Shown here in pieces: positions 18,401 to 27,915 of a stretch of DNA of 64,000 bases. The stretch spans positions 1 through 64,000 of the forward strand of contig CALEFD010000019.1 in the NCBI GenBank assembly GCA_937876995.1. Direction: 5' to 3'. The DNA is from an uncultured Bacteroidales bacterium. GTDB lineage: Bacteria; Bacteroidota; Bacteroidia; Bacteroidales; Bacteroidaceae. The translations under genes and the position numbers were made by a program. The notes beneath the pieces are model-generated. The model was not told the origin of the DNA and ran no database searches. It saw only the letters and a list, made by a program, of their open reading frames with translations. Within the stretch, counting starts at the first letter, position 1. Each line of letters begins with the position of its first letter.

Positions 18401-21400
18401 GACGTTCTGTAATCTCTTCAAAGTTCACGCCCTCCTGATCGCTCTCTAAGTAGGTATATTCATAAACCACCGTTACTATTTTGTCTTCTGACAAGTCTCT
18501 TACATCGGCACTTCTTGGAACATACAGAGTTGATGTTTCAGTTGGCATAGTACCCTGCACCTGGAAACCTGTCTGCATATTTACCACGTGTTCATCGTAG
18601 GAAGCTTTTGTTATAACATCACCAACAGCTATACCTGTACCCTTAGTTTTTTCTGTTGTAGTTACTTCTGTTAGCTGATACTCTCCATTATCGGAATTAA
18701 GTACGTGTAGATTATTTCTATTCGTAAATCCATCAACACATACATAATATACGCCAACCTCGGCAAATGAATACTGCATTACCGAACTTGCTGCTGTATT
18801 CTCATCTACTTTTAATTTTTCATAAACAGTATCTATCAATACCCTGCCTCGTGTGTAGTAACTATCGCCCACTTTGAATGTATTCTTAACTACATAGAAT
18901 GTATTATCTTCACTCAGATGTTCATCTGTAACGTTTACCATTGCGAATTTGCGCTTCTCATTAGGCAGTTTTTCAAAATTAACATTATTCAGAACTACGT
19001 CTTTGGTTATTTCACTCAATGGTTTTCCATCTATATCGCTTATGTCTAAATCCGTTACGGTCAAATTGGTCTCTCTAATGTATTTAGCGGTATAATCCAC
19101 GCGCGTAGGACCACTGTATCTATTACCATCGTTTTCTGTATTAGGATCAACGTCTGCCGAAGGATCGTACAAATTTAAATTGCCATCAAAATTTGTACTT
19201 AACAAATCGAATGCATCTTTATTGAAAGTGAAATTTACACGTTCGTACGGTTGTACACCCGCATATTGCAAAGCATCATAACTATTCGTTTCAATAAACA
19301 GATGACCACCAAACTTACCTGTTTTAGTACATAACCATGTTTTTGGTGTATCATTATCACTGCCATCTATAGAGAAATAGTTCTTGAACTTCGGATTTAT
19401 TTTTATAAGTTTTGTATATTCGCTAACAGGAATTATATCTCCATTGTAGCACCACTCCTCTTCGGCCTTTTCGAATGTCTGAATACACAATACCGCTTCC
19501 TCCAGATACTCTCTGACTGATGCATTACTTGATCTCTTATAATCGGATTGGGATATCACATTACCTGCTGTAACATACATATCTATCTCCTGACTATTTT
19601 CGTCTAAGGTCTTGACGTGAATATTCTCTTTTGCTACGTATGCTATTTCAAACTCAGCTTGTTCTGTTGGTCGTGCTACATTTATATTATCTGCATCGGT
19701 AAGCAAATCCTGCTGCTCCTGCCATAGATCATTATTGATAATATCACCTGCATTGTATATATACTGACCAAATATACCGCCTGTTACATTCTTAAATGAA
19801 GGACCCTGGATATAACTATCTTTTGTATCAGAACTTTCATAGGTTTCCTTATTTATCTGCATTGGAACACCGGATAACTGTGAATAATAGTCGTCCCATT
19901 GAGCAGGATTGTTCATCTTATATGTAAGCAGGAATCCTTCATCCTTACCCATATTATTGGTAGGATGGAAGAAGTAAGATACAGGAACCTCCTTAAAAGC
20001 GTCCGCAGTTGTACCCTCAGGATCGTGAATCTTCACTTTCACATCACTGCTCTTTAATGTCTCATACGCAGAAGGCAATATTACCTTACCTTTCTTATAT
20101 GCCAAAGCACCAAGATCATTTCCATTTGTATCTTTTGTTTCGCCATCAATATTCAGTACATCATCTATACATACGTATGTTGTCTTTGTAAAGAAAGCCT
20201 TTTCCGCTTCTGCAAGCCTGTTGTAATCCCAACTGCTTATAGGATCGTTTGTATGGTAATACTGACCTGCTATTCTAACAGAATCATCTGCTTCCAATTG
20301 TCTACCACCATAGTTCAAACCTTCGTAGTATGCATAATAGCTATCGTCAACACTTAACAGTTGTAACTTACCATTAGCACCAGCTGTAATGCTCAGAGGG
20401 ATAGATACCGATTCTGAATATGATTGCGGAGTACCTGTATAAGCAGATATTGTCTGGTTGTACAAATAGAAATCACCGCGAACATACCAATAGTGAGCCG
20501 GCGAAGTTTTATCACCATTATTAGGATAACAATCATCTACAATCTGTTTAAAACTATGCACAAAGTTACCGGATGATGCATACTGCTCTGCATCACCTTC
20601 ATAATTAAAGCGCTTATATGAAACGGCTTCATTGTTTGATTCAGCCAATGTTACATTATTGGCTCCTGAATCTTTTCGTGTACCATGAATATTGTCTGCA
20701 TAGACATAACCACCACCTTCGCCTACAGCTACATTTATAAGGTCAAGCTGAATAACACCGGTAATTGGGCCATAATCTTTTTCTCCTGTCTGTTCATCTA
20801 TATCCTTTACAATTTCAAGCCATACGCCACCGGCTAATGCTATTATATTTGCGCTCTTACCATTGTTACGGAACTTTGTACCGGCATTTTCAACTTTAAA
20901 CGCACGGTAGGTTTCATTTTCTCCCGTAGGCTTATATGCATCTTCACCATTTTCAGTTACTCGTACAGCGTCATAATAATCTACACTGGAAGATACTGCT
21001 CCCAACCTGTTCACCACGTTGTATATACCAAAATAACATCCATGGTCTTTTGTTCCATCTGAATTGTAACCACTTATTGGATATTTATCCTTAGTGATTT
21101 CATTCAATGAGAGTTCATTAAGTCGGTTAATTGTATATAGAGTAAAATCGGCAGTTGTGGTTTCGCGGTCTCTTGCACCCTTTAATACAACACGGCTGCC
21201 CCAAACACCACAGAAATCGGCACGCTGTATAGTGTTAATCATTCTACCTGCATATAGTGTTGCCAAACCGGCAAGTTTCCATTTACCCTGTTCTTCCGGT
21301 GGCATACTACCCCAAACAGAACCTGATATCTGGTCATCCACAACATACCAATGTTTCTTATTATTTGCGTCTGTATATTCGTGATTTTCCAAACAAATAT

Positions 21401-24400
21401 ACTTCAATTCATAGTATGCCTTTTTTCTTGGGTGCATTTTGGAATAATCATCGAATGTGATTTCGTGAGTCAGATTATGATAATCTGTACCATAGTTTGT
21501 AATATTCAGTTCTCTGTATCCATCTACAAGACTTAAGTTACCATCGCCATAGAAACCACCTATGTTTTCTGTACTTACAGAGACCATATCACAATCAAAT
21601 ACATCCACTACCGATGCAGTTACATTACCAAACACAGTCTTAGCATCGGCCGTCATAATATCGGTACCCTGAATTACATTACCACCGGCAAATACAGCAT
21701 TACGTATGGTAATACCCTGTTCATCCATCTTAGCCCAGCGTTCATCATTAGCATACAGGGTATTCAAGTCTGTACAAGGAACAAAATCACCAGGATTATA
21801 ACTATTAGAACCTATTTCAAAGTTTTGCAGAGCAACTGTAACCGGTGTTATCAACACCTTGCAGTCTTCTGTCAATTTATCACTGGAATCATAATAGTGA
21901 CCATCACTCTTTTTCTTTCCCTTAACAGAATAGACATAACCAATGTTACCGCCACCAAATACGTTACCAGCTCCTTCTTTCAGTGTCGCGTCTGTACCCA
22001 CATTTCCTCTATGCAGATTAACTTCTGTCTTACCAAATACAAATCCGCTTGAATAGTAGATATTCTCTACCTCTAATGCTCCTGCTAAAGTATAGCTGAA
22101 TCCGCGACCGCCACCAAATACATCGCGCTCTACTGTACCGCCATACATTGTAACCTTAGTACTACCTTCAGTAACCGGTTGAGTCCAATCTACCTCTTTA
22201 ATGACTCCTTCATCAATCTTCATAGTAGCAAAACCTACTGAAGCTATTTCGCCACCACCATATAATGAATGACGTATAGTACCTCCATACATCTCTACGT
22301 TGGTATTAACAGCCCAAGCTTTATCACCAAAACCACCACCATACAGGTTACCGTTGTTGGCAAGCAAATTCAGATCGTCCTGACTGTGTAGTTTTACGTT
22401 CGGGAAATATTTTCCTGTATTATAATCGTAATCGTAACCTACATAACCGTTATTCATGGTAATATTGGTATTGGTTACTTTACCGCGTTCACCACCACCG
22501 TATGCAGAACGAAGAACTGCAGGTTTTCCCCAATCGATATCGGCCTCTTCCAATTCATTATTTTTATTATATACTTTTTCTGATAAAGCACCATTCACTA
22601 CCTGCTTTCGTAAACCGATGGTTACATCACTTTCGCCTTCAATATATCCCTCTAATCCGCCACCAAATACGCGACGCACCTTACCGCCATAGATTTCCAA
22701 TATAGAGAGTACCTTTTTATCGGAATCAGAAGAAGACAACACTTTCATATTACCACGGGAACCGCCACCATATATGTCACCTTCCACTATACCGCCCAAC
22801 AGACTTACGCTTGTTGCGCCATATACTGTAGCTGTTTCACCATAGCCACCACCAAAGACATTCTCTTTTACTGTGGCACCCTTTTCAATTATAATGCGGG
22901 TATTTCTATATTCCAGGGCAGTTTCAGGGTCAGCATATACCCAGTGAGCATACTTTGTTGAATTAGTTGTATAATATTCATCCGCATCCGATTTATCATC
23001 GTATGCATATCTTACTGTACCGTCTAAAGCGCCACCATATACATTTCTAACTAAAGCGCCTTTATCCAGAGTAACCAAAGCATAACCTGTCACTGTATTT
23101 TTACCATGACCGGAAGCATAGACATCGGCATAATTATCGATAGATTGCATTACAGGAGCTTTTATCAGCACATTGGTATTCTTTGTAGCACGATACGATT
23201 TATTTCCGCCAAACAAACCTTCGCCTGTAATAAAGGCACCGGAAGAAGCGAACTTAACATTTGATTGGCCTACATCGCAAGGCAAGCCTTCTTCAAAACC
23301 TACACTACCACCATAAATAGCCTTTACTCTGATGGTTGATGTTTCAGGAACAGTAACATTTGTTGTTTCGCAATAACCTTCGGCAAAAGAGCCGCCATAA
23401 GCATAACCTATATTACCTGCAGAGAGATTTACATTTGTAGTCTGCGCACCGGATTTTGCACCTGCACCATAAACGTTCAATCCCAGATTGTTCATTCCAT
23501 AAACACTTACGTTGGTTGTTCCGCAATCGTAAGATATAGTTGTAGGTAAATCTTTATGAGCAGCACCGAAAGTACCACCATATATTTCATCATAATAGCC
23601 ACTTACTGCATCTACAGTAGTTTTCTCTACGTAAGAATAGTAAGCGCCACCAAATACCTTACTAACCAAAGGTCCTGCACCATTTGTTACACGATCCTGA
23701 TATGAACCTGTAGCAGCCAGATGAACGTATGTATCTTTAACATCAACTATTCCTGTAGAACCGCTGAAACCTTGTCCACCGCCATAAACAGCACCTATTA
23801 TCTTATCCGTTTTAGTTGATGGCGATGCTATATGTACAAATGTATTGGCAGTAATAAAGTTTGTAGCTGTTTCAGTTACCGCTGTATTTAACACAGGATA
23901 CTTATCTATTTGGAAGTTAGTATAATTATATGCACCATTTGCTCCACCGAATATATTTCCATGCACTATTCCGGAATAGTACTGAACCATAGTTTGAGCC
24001 TTCACATATTTATTACCATAACCATACTGTCCAAAAGAGACAGAGCCTATTACTGTACCACCAAAGTCGTTTGCTCCATATACGTTATTTACAATATTGA
24101 TAGGATTATCACTACCTGCACTCTGTGCAGAGCCTATAACGACTTTTGCTGTACCATCAATATCGGCAAAACAGCTGCCACCAAATATGTCATAGAACTT
24201 ACCACCCTGAACACTTACAGAAGCAGTACCGCCTACATTACCCTGCAATCCTCCACCATACACCTTAAATGCGTTGTAATAACCTTCTCCTGGTTGTATT
24301 AGATTTTTATCCAGATTAATTGATGTACTTCCGGTTACAGCACCTAATTCACCACCGCCAAATACTTTTAGCACCTGAGCATTCTCTTTCAGATTGATGG

Positions 24401-26843
24401 TAGTATTACCAATAATTGTAGAATTTTCACCATAGCCACCACCAAATACTGATATTGCATTCGTAAACACATATTCACCTATCGCTATCGCGGTATCACC
24501 ACTGTTATATTTATGGAGATTTTCAGAAATAATTTTCTTTGATATCAGATTCTGAGTTACATCAATAACAACATTTCCATTTACTACACCACTCTGATAA
24601 CAGCCACCATATACATTTGCACCGGCAAGCACAGAATCTGACAGGCCAAGAGGCGTGTTTTTATTCCAATCGAGTGATGCAGATGTAACATAACCTTCAG
24701 CATCTAATGTGTCATTTAATTTCTTAGGTTCCATTCTGCTGGCAACAGTCATCTTCAGCTTATAATCACCTGATGAACGCTCTGTAACACCACCTACATA
24801 TTCTGCGTTTATATTAGCATTTGCTGCAACAATAGCATTGTTGGAACCACCTACTATCTTTTCATAAATGGTGATTGATGATGGAATTGTTACATCTATC
24901 TGCTCGGTTGTGGTAAGACTACCAACATTTCCTCCTAAATAGAGGGAACCGATATATGTTCCTGTCTGGTCCGGAGTTAATTCCTCTTTCCAATCTACGG
25001 AGAAAGATGGTTTAAGGTTGACAGATACACCATCCATATAACGTTTCATCTGGTCTGATTCTGTCAAATCAATGGAAGAGTTTGCGTCATTTTCATACCA
25101 CGCAAGAACATCTGAACGAACCATCTGTTCACCATTACTTCCTAAGAACACACCATTGATAACCACATTCTTACCGATACGGAACTGAGTGGTTGCGTTT
25201 GTATCATCCGATTTTAGTGGAGCTGAGTTACCACCACAGAACACATTTCCTGCTACATATAACGGATTTTCAGTTGGAGTGCCATCATCATTTACCGGAC
25301 CTGCAATATGCAACAGTGTCTTTTCCACCTTTGGACGATAAGCATAAAGTGCATCTACAGAAGAAGAACCTGGTTCATAATAAAAATCAGATGCTGAAGA
25401 AGCCTGGTTATCAGTATATCGATATGCACCGTTACCTGCGCCATAAATACTACCGGATATTGAGCTGAAGATTTCAACATTAGCACCATGGTAAACAGTT
25501 CCGGATACATCGTTACCTCCATAAACATTCTTAATCTTACCTCCACCTATATACACACGTGCTGCATATCCACCATCGAAAGTTATCTGCTTGCCTCCTA
25601 CTGTGGTTGTATAAGTTTCTTTAACCAGCTCATTAGTAGTTGGTTTAACATCCGCCATTCTACAACCACCATATACATTTTCAATGGTCATATATGCGCT
25701 CTCTATGGCAAGTATCAAACCATTTGAGGATGTCATATCACCACGGTTACCTCCGGAATAGAGGTTTGTTATAGTAGCATCATACAGGTGCCATGTAGGG
25801 CGAATAGCCATTACAGCCTTATTGTTACCACCAAATACATTTGTAGCAGTCAGATTTGCACCATTAAGATATATATCGGTAGAAGATGTTACTGTTGCAT
25901 TATTACCGCCACCATATATAGCATTGAATGTTCCACCTGTAACATCTACAAGCACTCTGCCCAATGTTGGTCTGTTTGATACTGTAAGAGTTCTTGTTGG
26001 TTCAGTGCCATTCGGAGCAAAATCCTTCAAGGTAATGGAATAGTTACCTTCAGTGCCAACATAACCATAATCACCATTACCGCCACCAAACAACGAACCT
26101 ATATTGACATTACCCTTTGCACTTTCTGTTACTCGTACAAAGGCATTCCAGTTTTTCCAGTTTTCACCATTCGAAATACTTTGAACAGGTATAGAATATG
26201 GATCAATATATGGATTAGTTACAACTAATGCATTAGACGATATATTGCCCGATATATCATTACCGCCATATACAGCACCAATGTTTAGTGCATTAACACC
26301 ATTAATCCATACGTATGTTCTTCCCTGAATGTCTGCCATACATGCACCACCAAATACAGATCCGGAAACGGTTCCACCAGAAATCTCTACATTGGTATTA
26401 CCCTGCAATGCAGCCATTTTACCACCGCCATATATGTTATTTTTTACAGAACCTGCAACCATATTTACATTAGCAGTACCAAAAACTATGGCTTCTGCAC
26501 CTTCGCCACCACCATATACACCGCCATATAAGGAACCATTAAACTTTTCTGCACCTATAGTACCACCTTTTATATTTACATTTGTAGTACCATACACTTT
26601 TCCGTCCTGTCCGCCACCAAATACAGTGCGGATTTGGATTTCAGCTCCATAAATACCCACTGTTGTGCTTGTCGGATTTCCTTCTACACCTACATTACCC
26701 GATTTACCGCCACCATATACGTCACCCTTTATGTCAAGCGCCTGAACAGGCATAATGCTTAAAACAGAGAGAGCCAACAAGAGTGGACGGAGAACTCTTG
26801 CCAACAAACCATTCTGTCTATTATTTGTGGATATTATATTCAT
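15453..26843 (-). CDS. Giant secreted repeat protein (3796 residues), candidate adhesin
   Basis: The N-terminus carries a Sec signal (about 1-36, cleaved near VQA-LDI) with no lipobox. Residues ~40 to ~1765 consist of degenerate units centred on Y/F-G-G-G, alternating with short beta-prone stretches of the type TNVNIxGGxI. This resembles parallel beta-helix autotransporter-like surface proteins. The middle half has no repeat I can name, apart from a GLUG-like stretch near 3030-3150 (NLHGDGYTIGGL). The last ~40 residues (TVYSTSGQIIARVDV...TGVYIVNRK) resemble a type A C-terminal sorting signal of the type IX secretion system. It is the last gene of the fimbrillin operon, 23 bp after the tenth fimbrillin, suggesting a pilus-associated or co-regulated surface adhesin. 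The frame is uninterrupted over 11.4 kb. No catalytic motif was recognised. Confidence 0.85.
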   Translation of the reverse strand: MNIISTNNRQNGLLARVLRPLLLALSVLSIMPVQALDIKGDVYGGGKSGNVGVEGNPTSTTVGIYGAEIQIRTVFGGGQDGKVYGTTNVNIKGGTIGAEKFNGSLYGGVYGGGEGAEAIVFGTANVNMVAGSVKNNIYGGGKMAALQGNTNVEISGGTVSGSVFGGACMADIQGRTYVWINGVNALNIGAVYGGNDISGNISSNALVVTNPYIDPYSIPVQSISNGENWKNWNAFVRVTESAKGNVNIGSLFGGGNGDYGYVGTEGNYSITLKDFAPNGTEPTRTLTVSNRPTLGRVLVDVTGGTFNAIYGGGNNATVTSSTDIYLNGANLTATNVFGGNNKAVMAIRPTWHLYDATITNLYSGGNRGDMTSSNGLILAIESAYMTIENVYGGCRMADVKPTTNELVKETYTTTVGGKQITFDGGYAARVYIGGGKIKNVYGGNDVSGTVYHGANVEIFSSISGSIYGAGNGAYRYTDNQASSASDFYYEPGSSSVDALYAYRPKVEKTLLHIAGPVNDDGTPTENPLYVAGNVFCGGNSAPLKSDDTNATTQFRIGKNVVINGVFLGSNGEQMVRSDVLAWYENDANSSIDLTESDQMKRYMDGVSVNLKPSFSVDWKEELTPDQTGTYIGSLYLGGNVGSLTTTEQIDVTIPSSITIYEKIVGGSNNAIVAANANINAEYVGGVTERSSGDYKLKMTVASRMEPKKLNDTLDAEGYVTSASLDWNKNTPLGLSDSVLAGANVYGGCYQSGVVNGNVVIDVTQNLISKKIISENLHKYNSGDTAIAIGEYVFTNAISVFGGGYGENSTIIGNTTINLKENAQVLKVFGGGELGAVTGSTSINLDKNLIQPGEGYYNAFKVYGGGLQGNVGGTASVSVQGGKFYDIFGGSCFADIDGTAKVVIGSAQSAGSDNPINIVNNVYGANDFGGTVIGSVSFGQYGYGNKYVKAQTMVQYYSGIVHGNIFGGANGAYNYTNFQIDKYPVLNTAVTETATNFITANTFVHIASPSTKTDKIIGAVYGGGQGFSGSTGIVDVKDTYVHLAATGSYQDRVTNGAGPLVSKVFGGAYYSYVEKTTVDAVSGYYDEIYGGTFGAAHKDLPTTISYDCGTTNVSVYGMNNLGLNVYGAGAKSGAQTTNVNLSAGNIGYAYGGSFAEGYCETTNVTVPETSTIRVKAIYGGSVGFEEGLPCDVGQSNVKFASSGAFITGEGLFGGNKSYRATKNTNVLIKAPVMQSIDNYADVYASGHGKNTVTGYALVTLDKGALVRNVYGGALDGTVRYAYDDKSDADEYYTTNSTKYAHWVYADPETALEYRNTRIIIEKGATVKENVFGGGYGETATVYGATSVSLLGGIVEGDIYGGGSRGNMKVLSSSDSDKKVLSILEIYGGKVRRVFGGGLEGYIEGESDVTIGLRKQVVNGALSEKVYNKNNELEEADIDWGKPAVLRSAYGGGERGKVTNTNITMNNGYVGYDYDYNTGKYFPNVKLHSQDDLNLLANNGNLYGGGFGDKAWAVNTNVEMYGGTIRHSLYGGGEIASVGFATMKIDEGVIKEVDWTQPVTEGSTKVTMYGGTVERDVFGGGRGFSYTLAGALEVENIYYSSGFVFGKTEVNLHRGNVGTDATLKEGAGNVFGGGNIGYVYSVKGKKKSDGHYYDSSDKLTEDCKVLITPVTVALQNFEIGSNSYNPGDFVPCTDLNTLYANDERWAKMDEQGITIRNAVFAGGNVIQGTDIMTADAKTVFGNVTASVVDVFDCDMVSVSTENIGGFYGDGNLSLVDGYRELNITNYGTDYHNLTHEITFDDYSKMHPRKKAYYELKYICLENHEYTDANNKKHWYVVDDQISGSVWGSMPPEEQGKWKLAGLATLYAGRMINTIQRADFCGVWGSRVVLKGARDRETTTADFTLYTINRLNELSLNEITKDKYPISGYNSDGTKDHGCYFGIYNVVNRLGAVSSSVDYYDAVRVTENGEDAYKPTGENETYRAFKVENAGTKFRNNGKSANIIALAGGVWLEIVKDIDEQTGEKDYGPITGVIQLDLINVAVGEGGGYVYADNIHGTRKDSGANNVTLAESNNEAVSYKRFNYEGDAEQYASSGNFVHSFKQIVDDCYPNNGDKTSPAHYWYVRGDFYLYNQTISAYTGTPQSYSESVSIPLSITAGANGKLQLLSVDDSYYAYYEGLNYGGRQLEADDSVRIAGQYYHTNDPISSWDYNRLAEAEKAFFTKTTYVCIDDVLNIDGETKDTNGNDLGALAYKKGKVILPSAYETLKSSDVKVKIHDPEGTTADAFKEVPVSYFFHPTNNMGKDEGFLLTYKMNNPAQWDDYYSQLSGVPMQINKETYESSDTKDSYIQGPSFKNVTGGIFGQYIYNAGDIINNDLWQEQQDLLTDADNINVARPTEQAEFEIAYVAKENIHVKTLDENSQEIDMYVTAGNVISQSDYKRSSNASVREYLEEAVLCIQTFEKAEEEWCYNGDIIPVSEYTKLIKINPKFKNYFSIDGSDNDTPKTWLCTKTGKFGGHLFIETNSYDALQYAGVQPYERVNFTFNKDAFDLLSTNFDGNLNLYDPSADVDPNTENDGNRYSGPTRVDYTAKYIRETNLTVTDLDISDIDGKPLSEITKDVVLNNVNFEKLPNEKRKFAMVNVTDEHLSEDNTFYVVKNTFKVGDSYYTRGRVLIDTVYEKLKVDENTAASSVMQYSFAEVGVYYVCVDGFTNRNNLHVLNSDNGEYQLTEVTTTEKTKGTGIAVGDVITKASYDEHVVNMQTGFQVQGTMPTETSTLYVPRSADVRDLSEDKIVTVVYEYTYLESDQEGVNFEEITERHIVNIRVHFESGVPKIGELQTPQTVLPGDVLGMNTPTVTPGAYEIMSGGFEIFSNEHDAFAHKNGVAYQQGRAPLYWYQNEYWIAYYAKTYLGKTYSSPVRLSVANYHRLKDVLDHPEYMFVDSITDTYSQKPAMLRNPKIYINDDVYTENRNGTEVQLNEFDYLIELYNNHLIDGVGKHNGQIQYAENLEFILQSDVEPLYYKGKEWKLGDVEDSNNCFQGNLHGDGYTIGGLTHSLFDKLCGNVYNLGVTGSFTTSGISDNGGAVYNSWVSTSATPTTAPVIASGGSVVNSYYNNTQYTGSYSNGATAATTREFVDGTVAYNLNGYYQQKRSDITNSTKRSGSDGAYLQNNGVSAFPALKEFKGKENPSSLYGNADYVEERMKTGDFRYEKGEVPYRVGEIRYVEGNPDKGTAAKFVPIYPDDYIFFGQNLTYGLVQGKDHNDNPMRIEKRTYSYSNTVDDVTIDYEPELIDAVTDADNRVFRAPAYTVQSPTEVATEVHYNRDAVFTDSYKEMVIDRDVTAIDFTGTETVGSGFNNTWLDFDGVKSIYLKGLTRNMLIYADASQEDSYSVLMSAANEPELIVNPEKSYNTVDVVQETKYPLFHLVGQQQKGEYRAATSQFLVDKQNFAAPKEYSFSKGYYMWYQRRPAYYANSSTDGWEGLILPFTADLVTTQDKGEITHFYGDSDKGHEYWLRGFTGVETAGAEKMAKFVRPMSNAGDAGYDSRYESGDNAVSNSFLYDTYYNKNNRDDANADDYFEYYNTTRNYSDYIWTTMNVPYIVAYPGVAYYEFDMSGNFKAENTATPAPVKLDAQVVTYVSKEEQNIDIYDPSDLTSDRNGYILYGSYLNTPAAETGSFYKIDANGSGFAVSSDNTEAAVPFRVYLKTNSQGAPTRGDVLEYIPIGGDADYIAEQAPLRGLNIYGKNHVIYIESSLDFETVVTVYSTSGQIIARVDVAPGATVKVPVNATGVYIVNRKKVMM
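21550..26725 (-). repeat. Degenerate tandem repeats encoding Y/F-G-G-G units
   Basis: Dozens of copies of a motif such as VYGGG, IFGGA, VFGGG or IYGGS recur at irregular spacing of roughly 20-60 codons within the giant gene. On the plus strand they appear as recurrent CCACCACC/ACCGCC-rich clusters such as ccaccaccatata. Copies differ in codon use and sequence, so this is an old, diverged protein repeat and not a recent DNA-level expansion. Confidence 0.85.
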
Positions 26844-26866
26844 ACTCTTTTTTCTCTTTAAACTAC

Positions 26867-27901
26867 TTATTGTACCAACATAACAGATTCTTTATCAGTA
26901 TCGCTTAACGAATAGAGATATGTAGGCACTATATTTACATTCAGTGTATATTCTTTTGCACGCTCTAAAGTTCCGGTATTAATTAGTCTGATTGATGAAT
27001 TTGTCACTGTCTGATCTGCTCGCACCAATGTTCCGGCTTTATCATAAACATCATATGTGACTGTCATAACTACAGAATTCTGTACTCCCGGCACAGAATA
27101 GAAAACACCGGCACTCTTTGCAGATGTATTCACCAACTCTAAATTGACAGGAGAAAAACTTACGCTATGATCAACAGCAGCACCCTTTGACATAGCATAC
27201 CCTATTGCAGAGCCATCATTCATTGTGCAAGCTATGTTTACACTCTGATAGTTACCGGCAGCAGGCTTTAATGTAACCTCCTTTATCTTTATTGTTCTTA
27301 TTTTGCTATACTTTTCGTGAACCTTAAAGTTCAGAATAACCTTTGCCATTACCCTGTCCATCATAAAGGTTACATAGTTTCTGGTATCTTCATGCGACTC
27401 AACATCTATACTATATTTATTTTTCACCAAATCACCTCTTTTGTCGGAAGGAGTATACGTATCATCTACTTTAGTTACTGTTTCTGCCACTGCACCGGAA
27501 GAGAGTAAAATCTCTTCTGACATTATAAACGGCACATTTGTAAAAGTGATAACATTTCCACTAAATGTAACACCGTTTCTCTTTGGTATATATGAATAGA
27601 TATTGTATTGGGCTGGGTCCAACTTAAGTGACGATTCCCAACTACTTCCATTGTAAGTGACAGTACTTTCATTCTGCATACCACTTACAAACACTCCCAT
27701 CGTAGTTGAAACCTGTATAGTACTGTCATAACCAGACAGAGCCTTTGTCTGAATTTCAATATCCTGCAGATATGGTGCCATAAATTCCACCTTTACACCG
27801 GTTTCAAATTCATCAAATTCCGATGCACAGCCTACCATAAGCAGCACCAATACCACTAAGAAAGACCATTTTCTGAATATGTCAACAATATATCTGTTCA
27901 T
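26867..27901 (-). CDS. Divergent fimbrillin-like lipoprotein (tenth in the series)
   Basis: A 344-residue lipoprotein with acylated Cys at 25 (LMVGC). The early segment VKVEFMAPY..IQTKAL and the later strand-rich body follow the Mfa1/FimA-like fimbrillin plan. It departs from its neighbours: the usual F-x-H-A-L motif is replaced by MMDRVMAKVIL, and the C-terminus (YLYSLSDTDKESVMLVQ) lacks the P-x-V-x-x-W ending seen in most of the others. The most divergent subunit, placed next to the giant adhesin, would suit a tip or adaptor role; that is inference from position. It lies 14 bp after the preceding fimbrillin gene. Confidence 0.65.
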   Translation of the reverse strand: MNRYIVDIFRKWSFLVVLVLLMVGCASEFDEFETGVKVEFMAPYLQDIEIQTKALSGYDSTIQVSTTMGVFVSGMQNESTVTYNGSSWESSLKLDPAQYNIYSYIPKRNGVTFSGNVITFTNVPFIMSEEILLSSGAVAETVTKVDDTYTPSDKRGDLVKNKYSIDVESHEDTRNYVTFMMDRVMAKVILNFKVHEKYSKIRTIKIKEVTLKPAAGNYQSVNIACTMNDGSAIGYAMSKGAAVDHSVSFSPVNLELVNTSAKSAGVFYSVPGVQNSVVMTVTYDVYDKAGTLVRADQTVTNSSIRLINTGTLERAKEYTLNVNIVPTYLYSLSDTDKESVMLVQ

Positions 27902-27915
27902 CTCTACTTTCCATT

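Noticed and set aside
21550..26725. CRISPR-like or satellite array suggested by recurring CCACCACC clusters
   Set aside because: Spacing is irregular, copies are not identical and all lie in one open frame encoding Y/F-G-G-G repeats.
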